From: SIG440 sp045586925
Lineage (GTDB): Bacteria; Bacillota; Clostridia; Monoglobales; Monoglobaceae
Direction: 5' to 3'
Assembly: GCA_045586925.1 (NCBI GenBank)
Contig: JAZNBG010000042.1
Coordinates: 67,173 to 131,172 of the forward strand
Length of the DNA stretch: 64,000 nt
Shown here: positions 1 through 7,735 of the stretch, piece by piece
Layout: every line of letters starts with the position of its first letter
How positions within the stretch are numbered: position 1 is the first letter of the stretch
Translations under genes and position numbers: made by a program
Notes under the pieces: model-generated
The model's database searches: none
Told to the model about the DNA's origin: nothing
What the model saw: the letters and a program-made list of their open reading frames with translations, nothing else

Positions 1-1154
1 AATATCTGCTTAAAAATATCTTCTTCAATAAATTCAGGTTCTCCTCCAGAGTAAATCTTTAAATATTTATTCACATTTTTAACACCGGAACCAAGTTCAT
101 CAGCAAGGCCTATTTCCCTGAAGAATTTTGCAATTGCCGGGTTTTTCGGATACGGAGAAAATGATTCGGCATCAATAATACCAAAACCATTAGGTTTATT
201 TGCGTTTTCAGTACGGACACAGTCTTTTTCTATTATCAGTTTCGCCGGATAAGCATTTGAAAACTCACGATGAATAAGAATGTTTGAACAAATTTCGCGG
301 AATATCTTATTTCTGACGTTTATCCTCTGATCCCCTTCAAGATAAAACTTATCATCAAGATGCTTGCCCACAAATTCCATCAACTTGTAATAGCTATTTA
401 TGAGATTATCTGTAACTATTTCCCTATCATCATATCTGTCTAAATTCTTTCTCCTTACAATCGCATCCGTCTTATAGTGCGGCAAAGCAGAAAAAATCAA
501 ATCAGGCTTACCCAAAAGTAAAATTCCGGCAAGGGTTAATCCCTCTTCGCCAGACATTGGATCCCGGCGGTACAGATTTGCGCTTTTCAAGAGTTCTATA
601 TCCGTCATACTTTCCCACAAATGTTCTCCGCCTGCTCGATTGTGCGCCATAACACGAACTTTTGAAAATGTTTCTTTATCTAAATCATCAATTGTTGCAT
701 AAGGAAAAACTTTAAGTTCTGTAAACAGATTATACTTACGATTATAAAGTTGTGCCACAAGACCAGTGTTGTTTGTAATATTAAAATCACCATCTTCGTT
801 TCTGTCGAAGATTTTCCCTGCAGTTCTGTGCACATCAGGAGTTGTTGGAATTTGAGCATATAAAACAACTTTTCCGTCAATCTCATATTCCTGAAGTTGC
901 GTGTAGAATGTTGGATTTATCTTATCAGGATTGTTCATCTGTGTAACAAAGTTCTTTTTGATTTTATCGACACAGTCTCTATCAATTCCGCAAACTACCC
1001 CATCATCCTCAACACCCAACAACAAATGCCCACCAAATCTATTGAGCATAGCACAAACAGACTCAAAGATATCTTTATTCAACTTTCTTTTTGACTCTTT
1101 AAACTCTACAATTAATCCTTCTCCTTGTTCAAGCAATTCCTTTATATCAACCAT
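1..1154 (-). CDS. AlbA_2/Schlafen-type ATP-binding putative regulator (3' end cut by window)
   Basis: The minus strand is open without a stop from ATG 1154 to the window edge (384 codons visible). An AGAGAGG ribosome site lies about 10 nt before the ATG. Residues about 10-130 match the AlbA_2 (Schlafen-like) DNA-binding domain: an EFKES motif near residue 18, then FGGHLLLGVEDDG at about 40-52. The distal part has the family's conserved block DELGSGVKN near residue 360, part of the HATPase_c_4-like region. Such proteins are usually annotated as putative transcriptional regulators or ATP-binding proteins and are frequent in mobile elements and defence neighbourhoods; no specific target can be named. 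The gene has its own promoter at 1236-1264, so it is probably transcribed separately from the upstream element operon. Confidence 0.85.
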   Translation of the reverse strand, partial: MVDIKELLEQGEGLIVEFKESKRKLNKDIFESVCAMLNRFGGHLLLGVEDDGVVCGIDRDCVDKIKKNFVTQMNNPDKINPTFYTQLQEYEIDGKVVLYAQIPTTPDVHRTAGKIFDRNEDGDFNITNNTGLVAQLYNRKYNLFTELKVFPYATIDDLDKETFSKVRVMAHNRAGGEHLWESMTDIELLKSANLYRRDPMSGEEGLTLAGILLLGKPDLIFSALPHYKTDAIVRRKNLDRYDDREIVTDNLINSYYKLMEFVGKHLDDKFYLEGDQRINVRNKIFREICSNILIHREFSNAYPAKLIIEKDCVRTENANKPNGFGIIDAESFSPYPKNPAIAKFFREIGLADELGSGVKNVNKYLKIYSGGEPEFIEEDIFKQI

Positions 1155-1235
1155 AACAAAGTACCTCTCTTAAATTATTACTCCATTAAACATAATTACT
1201 TTTTCTTCCGATTACATATTGCATTGCTTTCATAT

Positions 1236-1264
1236 ATTATAACACCATTGGTTAGATTTTACAA
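1236..1264 (-). promoter_or_regulatory. Sigma-A-type promoter of the AlbA_2 gene
   Basis: On the minus strand there is TTGTAA (1259-1264), a 17-nt spacer and a perfect TATAAT (1236-1241) preceded by TG one base away (extended -10). The start codon is about 75 nt downstream. It is a pattern match, not tested. Confidence 0.6.
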
Positions 1265-1543
1265 TAGTGCATATAAAGATTCATTTCTATATCGTCTACT
1301 TTGTCTACTCATTGCTTTATTACAATCTTAGCTTTACTCACTCTTTGCTTTTGAGTTTATTCGTCTGCTCACTTTTATCACAGATTTGTTTTTTGAACCG
1401 TTGCTTTTACCCCCTGCTTTCTACATCTGGGGAGATTTTTGCCCAAAAACCGCCTTCAAACCCGCATCGTCACTGGGTTTTCATATATCTTTTTTACCCC
1501 TGTTTTTATGCGACATATTTTGTGACATGAAAATCTATGGATT
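1265..1543. other. Non-coding gap, nothing recognised
   Basis: This AT-rich gap lies downstream of the RepA_N gene. I see short plus-strand open frames without ribosome sites, no tRNA, no clear terminator hairpin and no repeats. Confidence 0.5.
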
Positions 1544-2653
1544 TTATGGTTGCCCATAGAGGTCATAATTGACTTCTGCCCGATAATAATGGTCTAAAGT
1601 TTCGTATGAATTATACAGTGTTGTTAAGAGATAGCTTCTGATATTTTTAACCTTGGTTGTATTCTTTTGCAGGCATTCTATAACATAATTGATATGCTCT
1701 GAATCAAGTTTTAAAAGTCTGCTTTTAACAATCTCTTTAGGAACTTTGTCTTGGTTTATATCAAGATATTCTCTGCCGGAGCAGATTGCATCTAGCATTA
1801 TTTCAACCATGCCACCAATATCCGCATTGGGATTATTCTCTACCAGAATGTCATAATCGATATTGTCTTTGATTAATTCTTCATACTGCTCTCTTTCTTC
1901 AATTGCATCCTCTTGTTTCTTTTGATAAGATAAGATAGGATTGATATTGTTAAAATCAGTATTATTAATCTCAGTATTATTATATTTATTATTACTACAT
2001 TTTGAATTTCGAAAGTCTTGACTTTCGCTTTTCAAAAGTTTAGAATTTTGATTTTCACAAGTCTTGTTTTTTGATTTGGGAAAGTCTTGACTTTTGATTT
2101 CCGAAAGTCTGGGGCTATTATTAGACAAAGTTACGATTTTAGGATCGTCTAAAGTACCCTCAAGAATAAATCCCTTCATATATTCTTTAGAGTCTTTATC
2201 TACAAATCTCTCGTCATAGGTAATAGTTTCTTCTTGTATTTTTTCATCATTTTCCGGCTCATCATCGTAATTTACAGAGGTATATTTCATAACATAAATT
2301 CTTGCAGGTTTACCTTGTCCGGACTTCTTTCTGTGAATCAAGCCACAGCCTCTCACATCATCAAGCTCTGCAATTATTTTTGTAGCTTTCTGAGATGCAA
2401 TTCCGAACACCTCCATAACTTCTTCAATCGAAAAGTATATGTACACTCTCTTTTCTTCATCAACCATGCCATTTTTTCTGGACAGAGACATTCTGTTCAA
2501 AAAAAGTGAATAAAGCAGTTTAGCATCAGATGATATTTTTGAAAAGCGTTTATCTGTAAATAGCATTTGAGGAACTCTGTAAAACAAATATTGTTCCGCT
2601 TCATTTTCATAATAATATTCAAGTTTATTTACGGCGTTTGTCACATTTATCAT
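1544..2653 (-). CDS. RepA_N-type replication initiator protein A
   Basis: Residues about 20-115 resemble the RepA_N N-terminal domain of plasmid and integrative-element initiators in Firmicutes (winged-helix; blocks FYRVPQMLFTD, LSSDAKLLYSLFLNRMSLS-like, then a YFSIEEVMEVFGI helix-turn-helix stretch). The middle (about 180-250) is low-complexity and Asn/Lys-rich, and the C-terminal 90 residues form a separate helical domain, as usual for this family. It would bind iterons and start replication of the excised circle. The start is uncertain: the AAGGAG site abuts the first ATG directly, whereas the in-frame GTG three codons later (2644) sits 9 nt downstream of it and is a better candidate. It is the last gene of the element operon, 26 bp after the 370-aa gene. 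Confidence 0.8.
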   Translation of the reverse strand: MINVTNAVNKLEYYYENEAEQYLFYRVPQMLFTDKRFSKISSDAKLLYSLFLNRMSLSRKNGMVDEEKRVYIYFSIEEVMEVFGIASQKATKIIAELDDVRGCGLIHRKKSGQGKPARIYVMKYTSVNYDDEPENDEKIQEETITYDERFVDKDSKEYMKGFILEGTLDDPKIVTLSNNSPRLSEIKSQDFPKSKNKTCENQNSKLLKSESQDFRNSKCSNNKYNNTEINNTDFNNINPILSYQKKQEDAIEEREQYEELIKDNIDYDILVENNPNADIGGMVEIMLDAICSGREYLDINQDKVPKEIVKSRLLKLDSEHINYVIECLQKNTTKVKNIRSYLLTTLYNSYETLDHYYRAEVNYDLYGQP

Positions 2654-2679
2654 CTCCTTCGCAGTATTTTTTATATCAT

Positions 2680-3792
2680 TTATTCTCCAAACATGTCAGT
2701 ATAACTGAACAGGCAATATTCTACATTGTCAGCCTCTCCGAAATACTCTTGCAGATATGGCAGCTGAAAGAAGAAATGAATTATCACAACTTTTTGTTCT
2801 TCTTCATCCAGAAGTTCTTTAACCTGCTTCATTACCGCAAGATTGCAGGTAGTAGCATTTACAACAACTGTACCGTCCTCTGCTTTGTCATAATATCTGT
2901 AATACTTATTTTTAATTGAAAAACACTCTCTGATGCGTCTTTCTATCTCATCACGGGTTGATTTGTTTATAAAGCATTTAATCTGCTGTGGGCCAAATTT
3001 TGAGCTGTCAACAAAATAAATATTATCATAGTGACCTCTTGTGTCAAAAACACTTTTTATACTGCTTTTTGTAGCTAGTAAGTTGCCGAAAGTATACATA
3101 TTCTTCCCAACAAATATCATTTTTGCATACGCCTCATGATTTTTGTTTAACTCCCACTGGAATGTTTGTCCTGCTCTGAAGAAAAAGCTCTCCTCCACTT
3201 TGTTTTCCCATTTAAAAACACCATCAGCAACATTATATATTATATAAACATCTGGATGTGAATATATAATACCTAACGCTCTTGATGTTCTGGCATTCAT
3301 AAATAACCCTGCCGATTTTAATTCCGCAGATGAATAAAACTCCGCTGTGTTTTTCTCTATGCAATAGTCTGATAAGTCTGTATTGTCTGCTCTGGTAAAT
3401 CCATAAGTATTTTTCATAAGAGTTTTTTTATCAGGGAATATTTTTACGTCTGCCATATTGAGCATAAGAAGAACTTCTCCAAGTCTGTGATAACGTTCCC
3501 GTCTGTAATCATCATTTCGTATTTTGTTTGTGGAAGAAGCACCAATAAAACAATCCGAAAATCTTTCCGGGAAATTAGTGCTTAAATAGTTTTTGCATTT
3601 TGGTGTTAATCTTAAATATTTTTCAAAACAATATTTGTACACTTTTATAAACCCATTTGAATTAAGTCTGCTAATTGTTTTCCTTATGTACTCTTTTCCG
3701 TAATCGAGCTTATATATCTCGTCTGTTCTTATCTCGCCTGCAAGTCCGATAAGGCTTACAAGTCTGTATTCTATCGTATCCTTTTTAATCAT
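2680..3792 (-). CDS. Winged-helix-like hypothetical protein of the mobile element
   Basis: This is a 370-aa soluble protein with ribosome site AAGGAGG before ATG 3792. The first about 75 residues read like a winged helix (helix-turn-helix with SRLNSNGFIKVYK, then a wing), followed by a mixed alpha/beta body with many aromatic residues and a central Tyr/Phe-rich sheet. Size, N-terminal winged helix and position next to a RepA_N gene recall 'replication-relaxation' proteins of Clostridial elements, but I cannot see a decisive motif. It is translated between the 227-aa gene and RepA_N in the same direction. No signal peptide or membrane segment is visible. Confidence 0.6.
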   Translation of the reverse strand: MIKKDTIEYRLVSLIGLAGEIRTDEIYKLDYGKEYIRKTISRLNSNGFIKVYKYCFEKYLRLTPKCKNYLSTNFPERFSDCFIGASSTNKIRNDDYRRERYHRLGEVLLMLNMADVKIFPDKKTLMKNTYGFTRADNTDLSDYCIEKNTAEFYSSAELKSAGLFMNARTSRALGIIYSHPDVYIIYNVADGVFKWENKVEESFFFRAGQTFQWELNKNHEAYAKMIFVGKNMYTFGNLLATKSSIKSVFDTRGHYDNIYFVDSSKFGPQQIKCFINKSTRDEIERRIRECFSIKNKYYRYYDKAEDGTVVVNATTCNLAVMKQVKELLDEEEQKVVIIHFFFQLPYLQEYFGEADNVEYCLFSYTDMFGE

Positions 3793-3856
3793 AACTGAAT
3801 TTTCCTCCTTGTTTTTGTTTTAACCTAAGTTTTCTAAATTACGGTCTTTTTTCAAG

Positions 3857-3899
3857 GGAGAAAAAGCCATCAAATGCTTATTTTAACGACTTTTTCTCC
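3857..3899 (-). other. Intergenic hairpin in the element operon
   Basis: A perfect 10-bp inverted repeat, GGAGAAAAAG / CTTTTTCTCC, with a 23-nt loop lies in the 163-bp gap upstream of the 370-aa gene. The U-stretch lies inside the stem rather than after it, so this is a weak candidate for an attenuator or terminator. Confidence 0.35.
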
Positions 3900-3955
3900 G
3901 CATCATAAAATTTTTTCAAAAAATCGCTGTTTTGGGATATGGATTTTTAAGTATT

Positions 3956-4639
3956 TTATTTGTTTTTACTATGGTCCAAAAAGAATGCTCCAAAGCACCT
4001 TTCAGGCATTACATAAACCTTTGTGTGATTGTAATCACCCTCGCGTGAAATTTGACATAGACTTAAATAATTATCACTGTCATCAGGCACAACAAAGCTT
4101 GAAATTGCATCAATAACTTGTTTCACTTCTTTGTTGTCATGGTCGCCTCTTCGAATATTTTTATTGCTTTTATCATAAATAAATTCAATACACATCATAG
4201 CCTTTTCATTTATGAAAACCTCTTTGCTTTTCGAAAAGTTTTCCATTGCAAAGAACAAAGGCTCAAATAGGAATTCTGCTTTAGCTTTTGCTTTTGTTGG
4301 CAAAATCATTGGGAGAGTTACCTCTAAAATCCCACCTTTTTTCTGTATGGTGATACCCATACTGTCGGCACACTTAATCAGAATCTCCTTTTTGGATTCT
4401 TGTTTTACATTTGCCATAATATCTCTTAGGGCACACATAAAACATTCTGCAATGTATTCAAGCTCCGGATAATTTTCATCTGTTATTAGTCTTCCAATCT
4501 TATCAATGTACCTCAGAAGTTTTGCAGCATCTACCTCATGTTTGGGTGTGTGTTTTTTGAACTTTACCAAATCGTTTTGAATCTGTTCAAAATCCATTTC
4601 CGGCTTTACGTTATTAGTGTTAATTCTGTTATAGGTCAT
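3956..4639 (-). CDS. Hypothetical protein of the mobile element
   Basis: This is a 227-aa soluble protein that I do not recognise. The reading frame is open from an ATG at 4654, but that ATG is part of the upstream stop (TAATG) and the following GGAGGAG is clearly the ribosome site of the ATG at 4639, which is taken as the start. The N-terminal third is helical and charged; the centre has a beta-rich stretch (EVTLPMILPTKAKAKAEFLF) and the end is compact. There is no signal peptide, membrane segment or cysteine motif. It is probably translationally linked to the copper-amine-oxidase-domain gene that precedes it. Confidence 0.65.
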   Translation of the reverse strand: MTYNRINTNNVKPEMDFEQIQNDLVKFKKHTPKHEVDAAKLLRYIDKIGRLITDENYPELEYIAECFMCALRDIMANVKQESKKEILIKCADSMGITIQKKGGILEVTLPMILPTKAKAKAEFLFEPLFFAMENFSKSKEVFINEKAMMCIEFIYDKSNKNIRRGDHDNKEVKQVIDAISSFVVPDDSDNYLSLCQISREGDYNHTKVYVMPERCFGAFFLDHSKNK

Positions 4640-4653
4640 TTTTATCTCCTCCA

Positions 4654-5508
4654 TTATTCTGAATATTTTTCTATCTCATACGGAAGCTTTAAGTTTTCCA
4701 TGAAAGTATACATTTTAGTTTCTTTTGTCGCTTTATTTCTTACAGTCAGTCTGAAAGTAATTTCATCACCATCCTTGGGTTGATATGCGCTCATAGCCTC
4801 TCTGGTTGTGTAAAATACTCTTGAGATTGAGTAGATGGTTTTATAACTGTTTGTACAGGATACAAAATTACATCTTGAATATTTCTGCCATCCGTTGATT
4901 GCACCTTCGTCCTGCTCGTAGGTATTAAACTGCACAGGATTTAAAAAATCAATTTTGAATTCGTAATCACCGCTACGCTCAAAATCTCTGTAATTATTTA
5001 TATCAATCCAGAGCAATCTCTTGTCTGAAATGCTCTTTGGATAATTTACAGTAATCTCGGATTCTGGAAATTCTGCTACATCCTTCGGCGATGTGATAAC
5101 AACTGTTGAAGTTTTCTCATTCCAGTTGACTGTACATCCTAAAAGTTCAGAAATAAATCTTATAGGAACCATTGTTCTGCAGTCTTTTAAAATTCCGTAT
5201 GTATCCATAACCATCATTTCACCGTTTAAGTATGCCATTGGCTGATAAACTGTATAACGGATTTCATCGCTGTTTTGTTTAATAACCGCAGTACGAGTTT
5301 CATTTTCCCAATCTACCAGAGCGCCAAGTGCCTCCGATACAAATCTGATTGGTACTAATACTCTGTCCCGCTGATCAATAAACGGTTTTGCATCAGGGAA
5401 ATAAATTTCATTCCCGTCAAGTGTTACTTTTACATTTGTCTGTGCTGATACATTCACGCACATTGCCATCATTACAACCATTAATAAAATACTTACTGCC
5501 TTTTTCAT
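4654..5508 (-). CDS. Secreted protein with copper amine oxidase N-terminal (stalk) domain
   Basis: An N-terminal signal peptide (MKKAVSILLMVVMMAMCVNVSAQ) is followed by the copper-amine-oxidase N-terminal domain (PF07833), about residues 25-145, with its two characteristic repeats LVPIRFVSEALGALVDW and MVPIRFISELLGCTVNW. No catalytic amine oxidase domain follows, as is normal for this stalk-like domain in Clostridia, where it is thought to act in wall or surface attachment. Residues about 150-284 form an uncharacterised beta-rich domain. Ribosome site AAGGGG precedes ATG 5508. The stop codon overlaps the first base of an ATG of the next frame. It is unusual cargo for an integrative element, because similar domains occur in the chromosomal glycan proteins at 26248-30135 and 57631-61575. 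Confidence 0.85.
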   Translation of the reverse strand: MKKAVSILLMVVMMAMCVNVSAQTNVKVTLDGNEIYFPDAKPFIDQRDRVLVPIRFVSEALGALVDWENETRTAVIKQNSDEIRYTVYQPMAYLNGEMMVMDTYGILKDCRTMVPIRFISELLGCTVNWNEKTSTVVITSPKDVAEFPESEITVNYPKSISDKRLLWIDINNYRDFERSGDYEFKIDFLNPVQFNTYEQDEGAINGWQKYSRCNFVSCTNSYKTIYSISRVFYTTREAMSAYQPKDGDEITFRLTVRNKATKETKMYTFMENLKLPYEIEKYSE

Positions 5509-5527
5509 AAGTCACCACCCCTTTCTA

Positions 5528-6193
5528 TTATTCAAACACAATTTGTTTCTTTAAGTACAGATTCACAATTGCCTCAAGCACTTTAGTTTTATCTCTTGAA
5601 AATCTCGTGTAGTTACCAAGGGAGTCCATATCCTCATGCTCCTCATAGGCAAGAGGAACAATATCTTCTTCAGACTTTATCTCCCACAGTTTTTTATCAC
5701 TGATACGGATAAGCTCTGCTCCTGAAACCTTAAGCCTTTTTGAAAAACCGACAATCTGTTTCTCAAGGTCTTTCAGTTCAAAATCATACATAGCCTCTCT
5801 GCATTTATCAAAGGGAACTCCATTAATAAGCATAACTCCAAACATCATTGCTCTTTTAAATACATTAACAGTTCCAAGAGGTACCACATACAAATCCTTT
5901 ACCAGATTGTACAGTGCATCAACCGCAAGATAATCTGACTTTGATGCCACGAGGTCTCTGGTTTTAAGTCTTGAAAGTGTCTGCTCAAAAGAAACATCTA
6001 AGTTCAAATTGTATTTCCTCATTCTTCTTTCAAACTCCGCCTTAAGAGTTTCCTTATTTAAAACATTCCAATGCAAACTTGTCCATAAAATGAATTCTAC
6101 TTGTGAAAGCGCTTTTTCTTCGACCTCTGCCACAACAATCGGCACTCCGTTTCTTACTACCAATTTTCCTTTCGTTACAAAATATTCAACCAT
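5528..6193 (-). CDS. Hypothetical protein of the mobile element
   Basis: This 221-aa soluble, largely helical and charged protein starts at ATG 6193 with GGAGG 8 nt upstream, inside the end of the preceding gene (8-bp overlap), which indicates translational coupling to the HTH gene. A central part (about residues 45-85) reads like a helix-turn-helix or winged helix (SFEQTLSRLKTRDLVAS, then a sheet). I do not recognise the family; proteins of this size beside excisionase-like genes are common in Clostridial elements, so a role in replication or regulation of the element is only a guess. Confidence 0.65.
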   Translation of the reverse strand: MVEYFVTKGKLVVRNGVPIVVAEVEEKALSQVEFILWTSLHWNVLNKETLKAEFERRMRKYNLNLDVSFEQTLSRLKTRDLVASKSDYLAVDALYNLVKDLYVVPLGTVNVFKRAMMFGVMLINGVPFDKCREAMYDFELKDLEKQIVGFSKRLKVSGAELIRISDKKLWEIKSEEDIVPLAYEEHEDMDSLGNYTRFSRDKTKVLEAIVNLYLKKQIVFE

Positions 6194-6686
6194 TTTTTAA
6201 TCCTCCAATTTTTTCAAAATCTTCAATGTGTGTTTTTGATTTTCGAATTATGCTAAAGTAGTATGGACTTATCAAAAAATCCAACAAGTCTTCTTTAGCT
6301 ACGCAAAACCTCCTTCTGACAATAACTCCAAGTATTTTTCCACTGTTAATCCAGGTCCTTATCGCTTCCCCGCTATATCCCGTAATCTCCATAATATCAT
6401 TTGAGGTAATAAGGTCAGCAGATGATTCAAGCTTGTCTTCATAATATTTCTTAATCCTCTTTTGATACTCACCGGGCAATTTGTTTTTTAATTCTTTTTC
6501 CTGAAGATAGCGGTATGCTTCCTCAATCGGAATCTTGTAAAAATGCAATAATCCTTCTCGACATTTTACAAATTCAACTTTTCGATTTTTCATCAGCTTG
6601 TATCCTGTCGACTTAGAAATTCCGCAAAAATCACAAAATTCCGCTTTTGTAAGAAACTTTTTGTCCGAAAACTGTGCCGAATACAT
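6186..6686 (-). CDS. Excisionase/MerR-like helix-turn-helix protein with two HTH modules
   Basis: This 166-aa protein begins at ATG 6686 behind AAAGGATG. Two tandem excisionase-type winged helix-turn-helix units are visible: about residues 10-58 (FLTKAEFCDFCGISKSTGYK, then a basic wing) and about 90-135 (ITSNDIMEITGYSGEAIRTW, then GVIVRRRF). It is the first gene of the leftward element operon and lies 240 bp from the tRNA-Ser att fragment, with a tandem 11-bp repeat between them. Known recombination directionality factors have the same fold and position, so a role in excision or in control of the element is likely. No integrase is adjacent. Confidence 0.75.
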   Translation of the reverse strand: MYSAQFSDKKFLTKAEFCDFCGISKSTGYKLMKNRKVEFVKCREGLLHFYKIPIEEAYRYLQEKELKNKLPGEYQKRIKKYYEDKLESSADLITSNDIMEITGYSGEAIRTWINSGKILGVIVRRRFCVAKEDLLDFLISPYYFSIIRKSKTHIEDFEKIGGLKNG

Positions 6687-6731
6687 ATTTTTACATCCTT
6701 TTTATACGTTTTCAATGGTAGATGGTCATCT

Positions 6732-6753
6732 GTTCCCAAAAAGTTCCCAAAAA
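6732..6753 (+). repeat. Perfect tandem 11-bp direct repeat near att
   Basis: GTTCCCAAAAA occurs twice back to back (6732-6742, 6743-6753), between the excisionase-like start codon (6686) and the tRNA-Ser fragment. Tandem short direct repeats at about this distance from the core site are typical arm-type binding sites of tyrosine integrases and excisionases. That function is inferred. Confidence 0.65.
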
Positions 6754-6925
6754 CTTTCTGAAATTTGATTCTTTATAAATTTTTCATAAAATATTGTTCC
6801 AAAGCATCTTTGCACACAAAAAAACGGCTCAAACCCGCATTTTACACGAATTTAAACCGTTTTTATCTATAATTATTTTCAAACATTTTGCATTCATTTT
6901 CGCTATTGTTACAACATCCAACAAA

Positions 6926-6985
6926 ATTGGAAATCGTGTAACGGCTAATACCCGTTCGAGGGTTCGAATCCCTCCCTCTCCGCCA
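6926..6985 (+). other. tRNA-Ser(GGA) 3' fragment = attachment site
   Basis: The sequence contains the anticodon loop TTGGAAA (anticodon GGA), the 3' half of the anticodon stem TCGTG, a class-II variable arm (ACGG/CCGT), a complete T arm GAGGG-TTCGAAT-CCCTC, acceptor 3' strand CCTCTCC, discriminator G and CCA. The 5' half (acceptor GGAGAGG, D arm and CACGA) is absent: upstream is AT-rich element DNA. It is not a functional tRNA but the displaced 3' end produced by integration. A strong terminator follows directly. Confidence 0.85.
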
Positions 6986-7025
6986 AAAACAAGCGGTAAT
7001 TTCTATCGAAATCACCGCTTGTTTT
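6986..7025 (+). terminator. Rho-independent terminator of the original tRNA-Ser gene
   Basis: AAAACAAGCGGT pairs with ACCGCTTGTTTT, and inside this, after one mismatch, ATTTC pairs with GAAAT around a TATC loop. It begins immediately after the CCA of the tRNA-Ser fragment and ends in TTTT. Confidence 0.8.
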
Positions 7026-7098
7026 CATACTCCTACACTTTTATATCCAAATTATTTTTTTGATAAGAGTTAAGAGGAAATTGTGAAAAGATAAAAGT

Positions 7099-7136
7099 AA
7101 AAACCGGCATTACTCTATCGAATAATGCCGGTTTTT
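7099..7136. terminator. Bidirectional terminator between two att remnants
   Basis: A perfect 14-bp stem AAAAACCGGCATTA / TAATGCCGGTTTTT with a 10-nt loop, flanked by A and T tracts so that it can work in both directions. On the minus strand it directly follows a tRNA-like 3' end (7136-7158). Confidence 0.75.
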
Positions 7137-7158
7137 GGTGGAGGGAGATGGATTCGAA
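7136..7158 (-). other. Second tRNA 3'-end remnant, opposite orientation
   Basis: On the minus strand the sequence reads TTCGAAT (T loop), CCATC, TCCCTCC, A, CCA and is then followed by a terminator, which is the normal 3' end of a tRNA gene. The 5' half of the T stem does not pair (GATGG expected) and no tRNA body lies upstream, so it looks like a short displaced att core of another, decayed element lying to the right. The parent tRNA cannot be named; discriminator A excludes serine. Confidence 0.5.
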
Positions 7159-7302
7159 ATTCATTCTATGGGCTCTATATAAGATTATTTTGAATTATCT
7201 AAAACCTTGTAAAACCCTTATGTATCAAGGCTTTCAAGCTTCTTGTGACCATAAAATTCTTCGACCGCCCATTACACCTGAAAATAGGATTTTAAAGAAA
7301 AA

Positions 7303-7324
7303 AGCTACGTTTTAGCTACGTTTT
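7303..7324 (-). repeat. Second perfect tandem 11-bp direct repeat
   Basis: AGCTACGTTTT is present twice back to back (7303-7313, 7314-7324). Its length, arrangement and distance from the tRNA-like end at 7136-7158 parallel the GTTCCCAAAAA pair at 6732-6753, which suggests arm-type integrase sites. Confidence 0.6.
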
Positions 7325-7630
7325 TTGAGCATACGCATCTGTTATATTGCAAGCACTGATTTCACCCAATCAAATCTAAACCTTAAGCACACACCGGACT
7401 ATGTAATCCCGTATTTATCCACCTTCTTGTTTCCCTATTAATTTTCTCAACTTGGTATGTTCGGTCAATGCTACATCTTCGACTGCAACTACACATTGGT
7501 AGCCATTCACCATAGAGCATTGATATATAATAAAAACGCCTCCCCATAGAACGAAAGAGGTGCCTTTACCCAATACAGTAGCCGAATACTGTACTGTTAG
7601 GATGTGATTTATGTCATTACCCTGATGTCA

Positions 7631-7710
7631 TTTATTTATATTATCGCTTTTCCTGTCAGATGTGGGGATGCTTTTGAAATAACATTTAACAGGAAAATTT
7701 GATAAATAAA
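7631..7710 (-). repeat. Imperfect long hairpin downstream of the ManA-ROK gene
   Basis: Two nested 9-bp arms pair: TTTATTTAT with ATAAATAAA, and TTTTCCTGT with ACAGGAAAA. The 32-nt apical part contains GGGGATG, the same heptamer seen in the twin hairpin loops at 24276-24339. Lying 26-105 nt after the last gene of the operon, it may be its transcript end, although the U-tract is poor. Confidence 0.4.
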
Positions 7711-7735
7711 CACTTAATATAATTTTCTAAACATT

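Larger units (their letters stand above)
1..6985. mobile_element. Right part of an integrative element in a tRNA-Ser gene
   Basis: All genes from 6686 leftward to the window edge are on the minus strand, closely spaced or overlapping, and of mobile-element type: excisionase-like HTH, RepA_N replication initiator, AlbA_2/Schlafen regulator and unknown genes. The right boundary is a 3' fragment of tRNA-Ser (6926-6985) that lacks its 5' half, which is the expected displaced copy left by site-specific integration into a tRNA 3' end. The complete tRNA-Ser and probably the integrase should lie to the left, outside the window. No integrase or relaxase is recognisable here, so whether this is a conjugative element, a mobilisable island or a phage-plasmid relic cannot be settled. 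Confidence 0.7.
7159..7735. other. Non-coding gap, possible decayed integrative element
   Basis: No gene can be supported. It holds the tandem 11-bp repeat at 7303-7324 and a long imperfect palindrome at 7631-7710. The configuration (tRNA-like end, then a tandem repeat about 145 bp away) mirrors the tRNA-Ser att side, so an eroded element end is plausible. I could not find a convincing integrase remnant by reading the frames. Confidence 0.4.

Noticed and set aside
897..1331. Short plus-strand open frames over the left end
   Set aside because: They run antisense to the AlbA_2 gene or through its promoter region, have no ribosome site and no recognisable product.
7159..7735. Integrase pseudogene
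   Set aside because: Reading both strands gave no continuous stretch with the catalytic R-H-R-Y context; only the site-like repeats support a former element.
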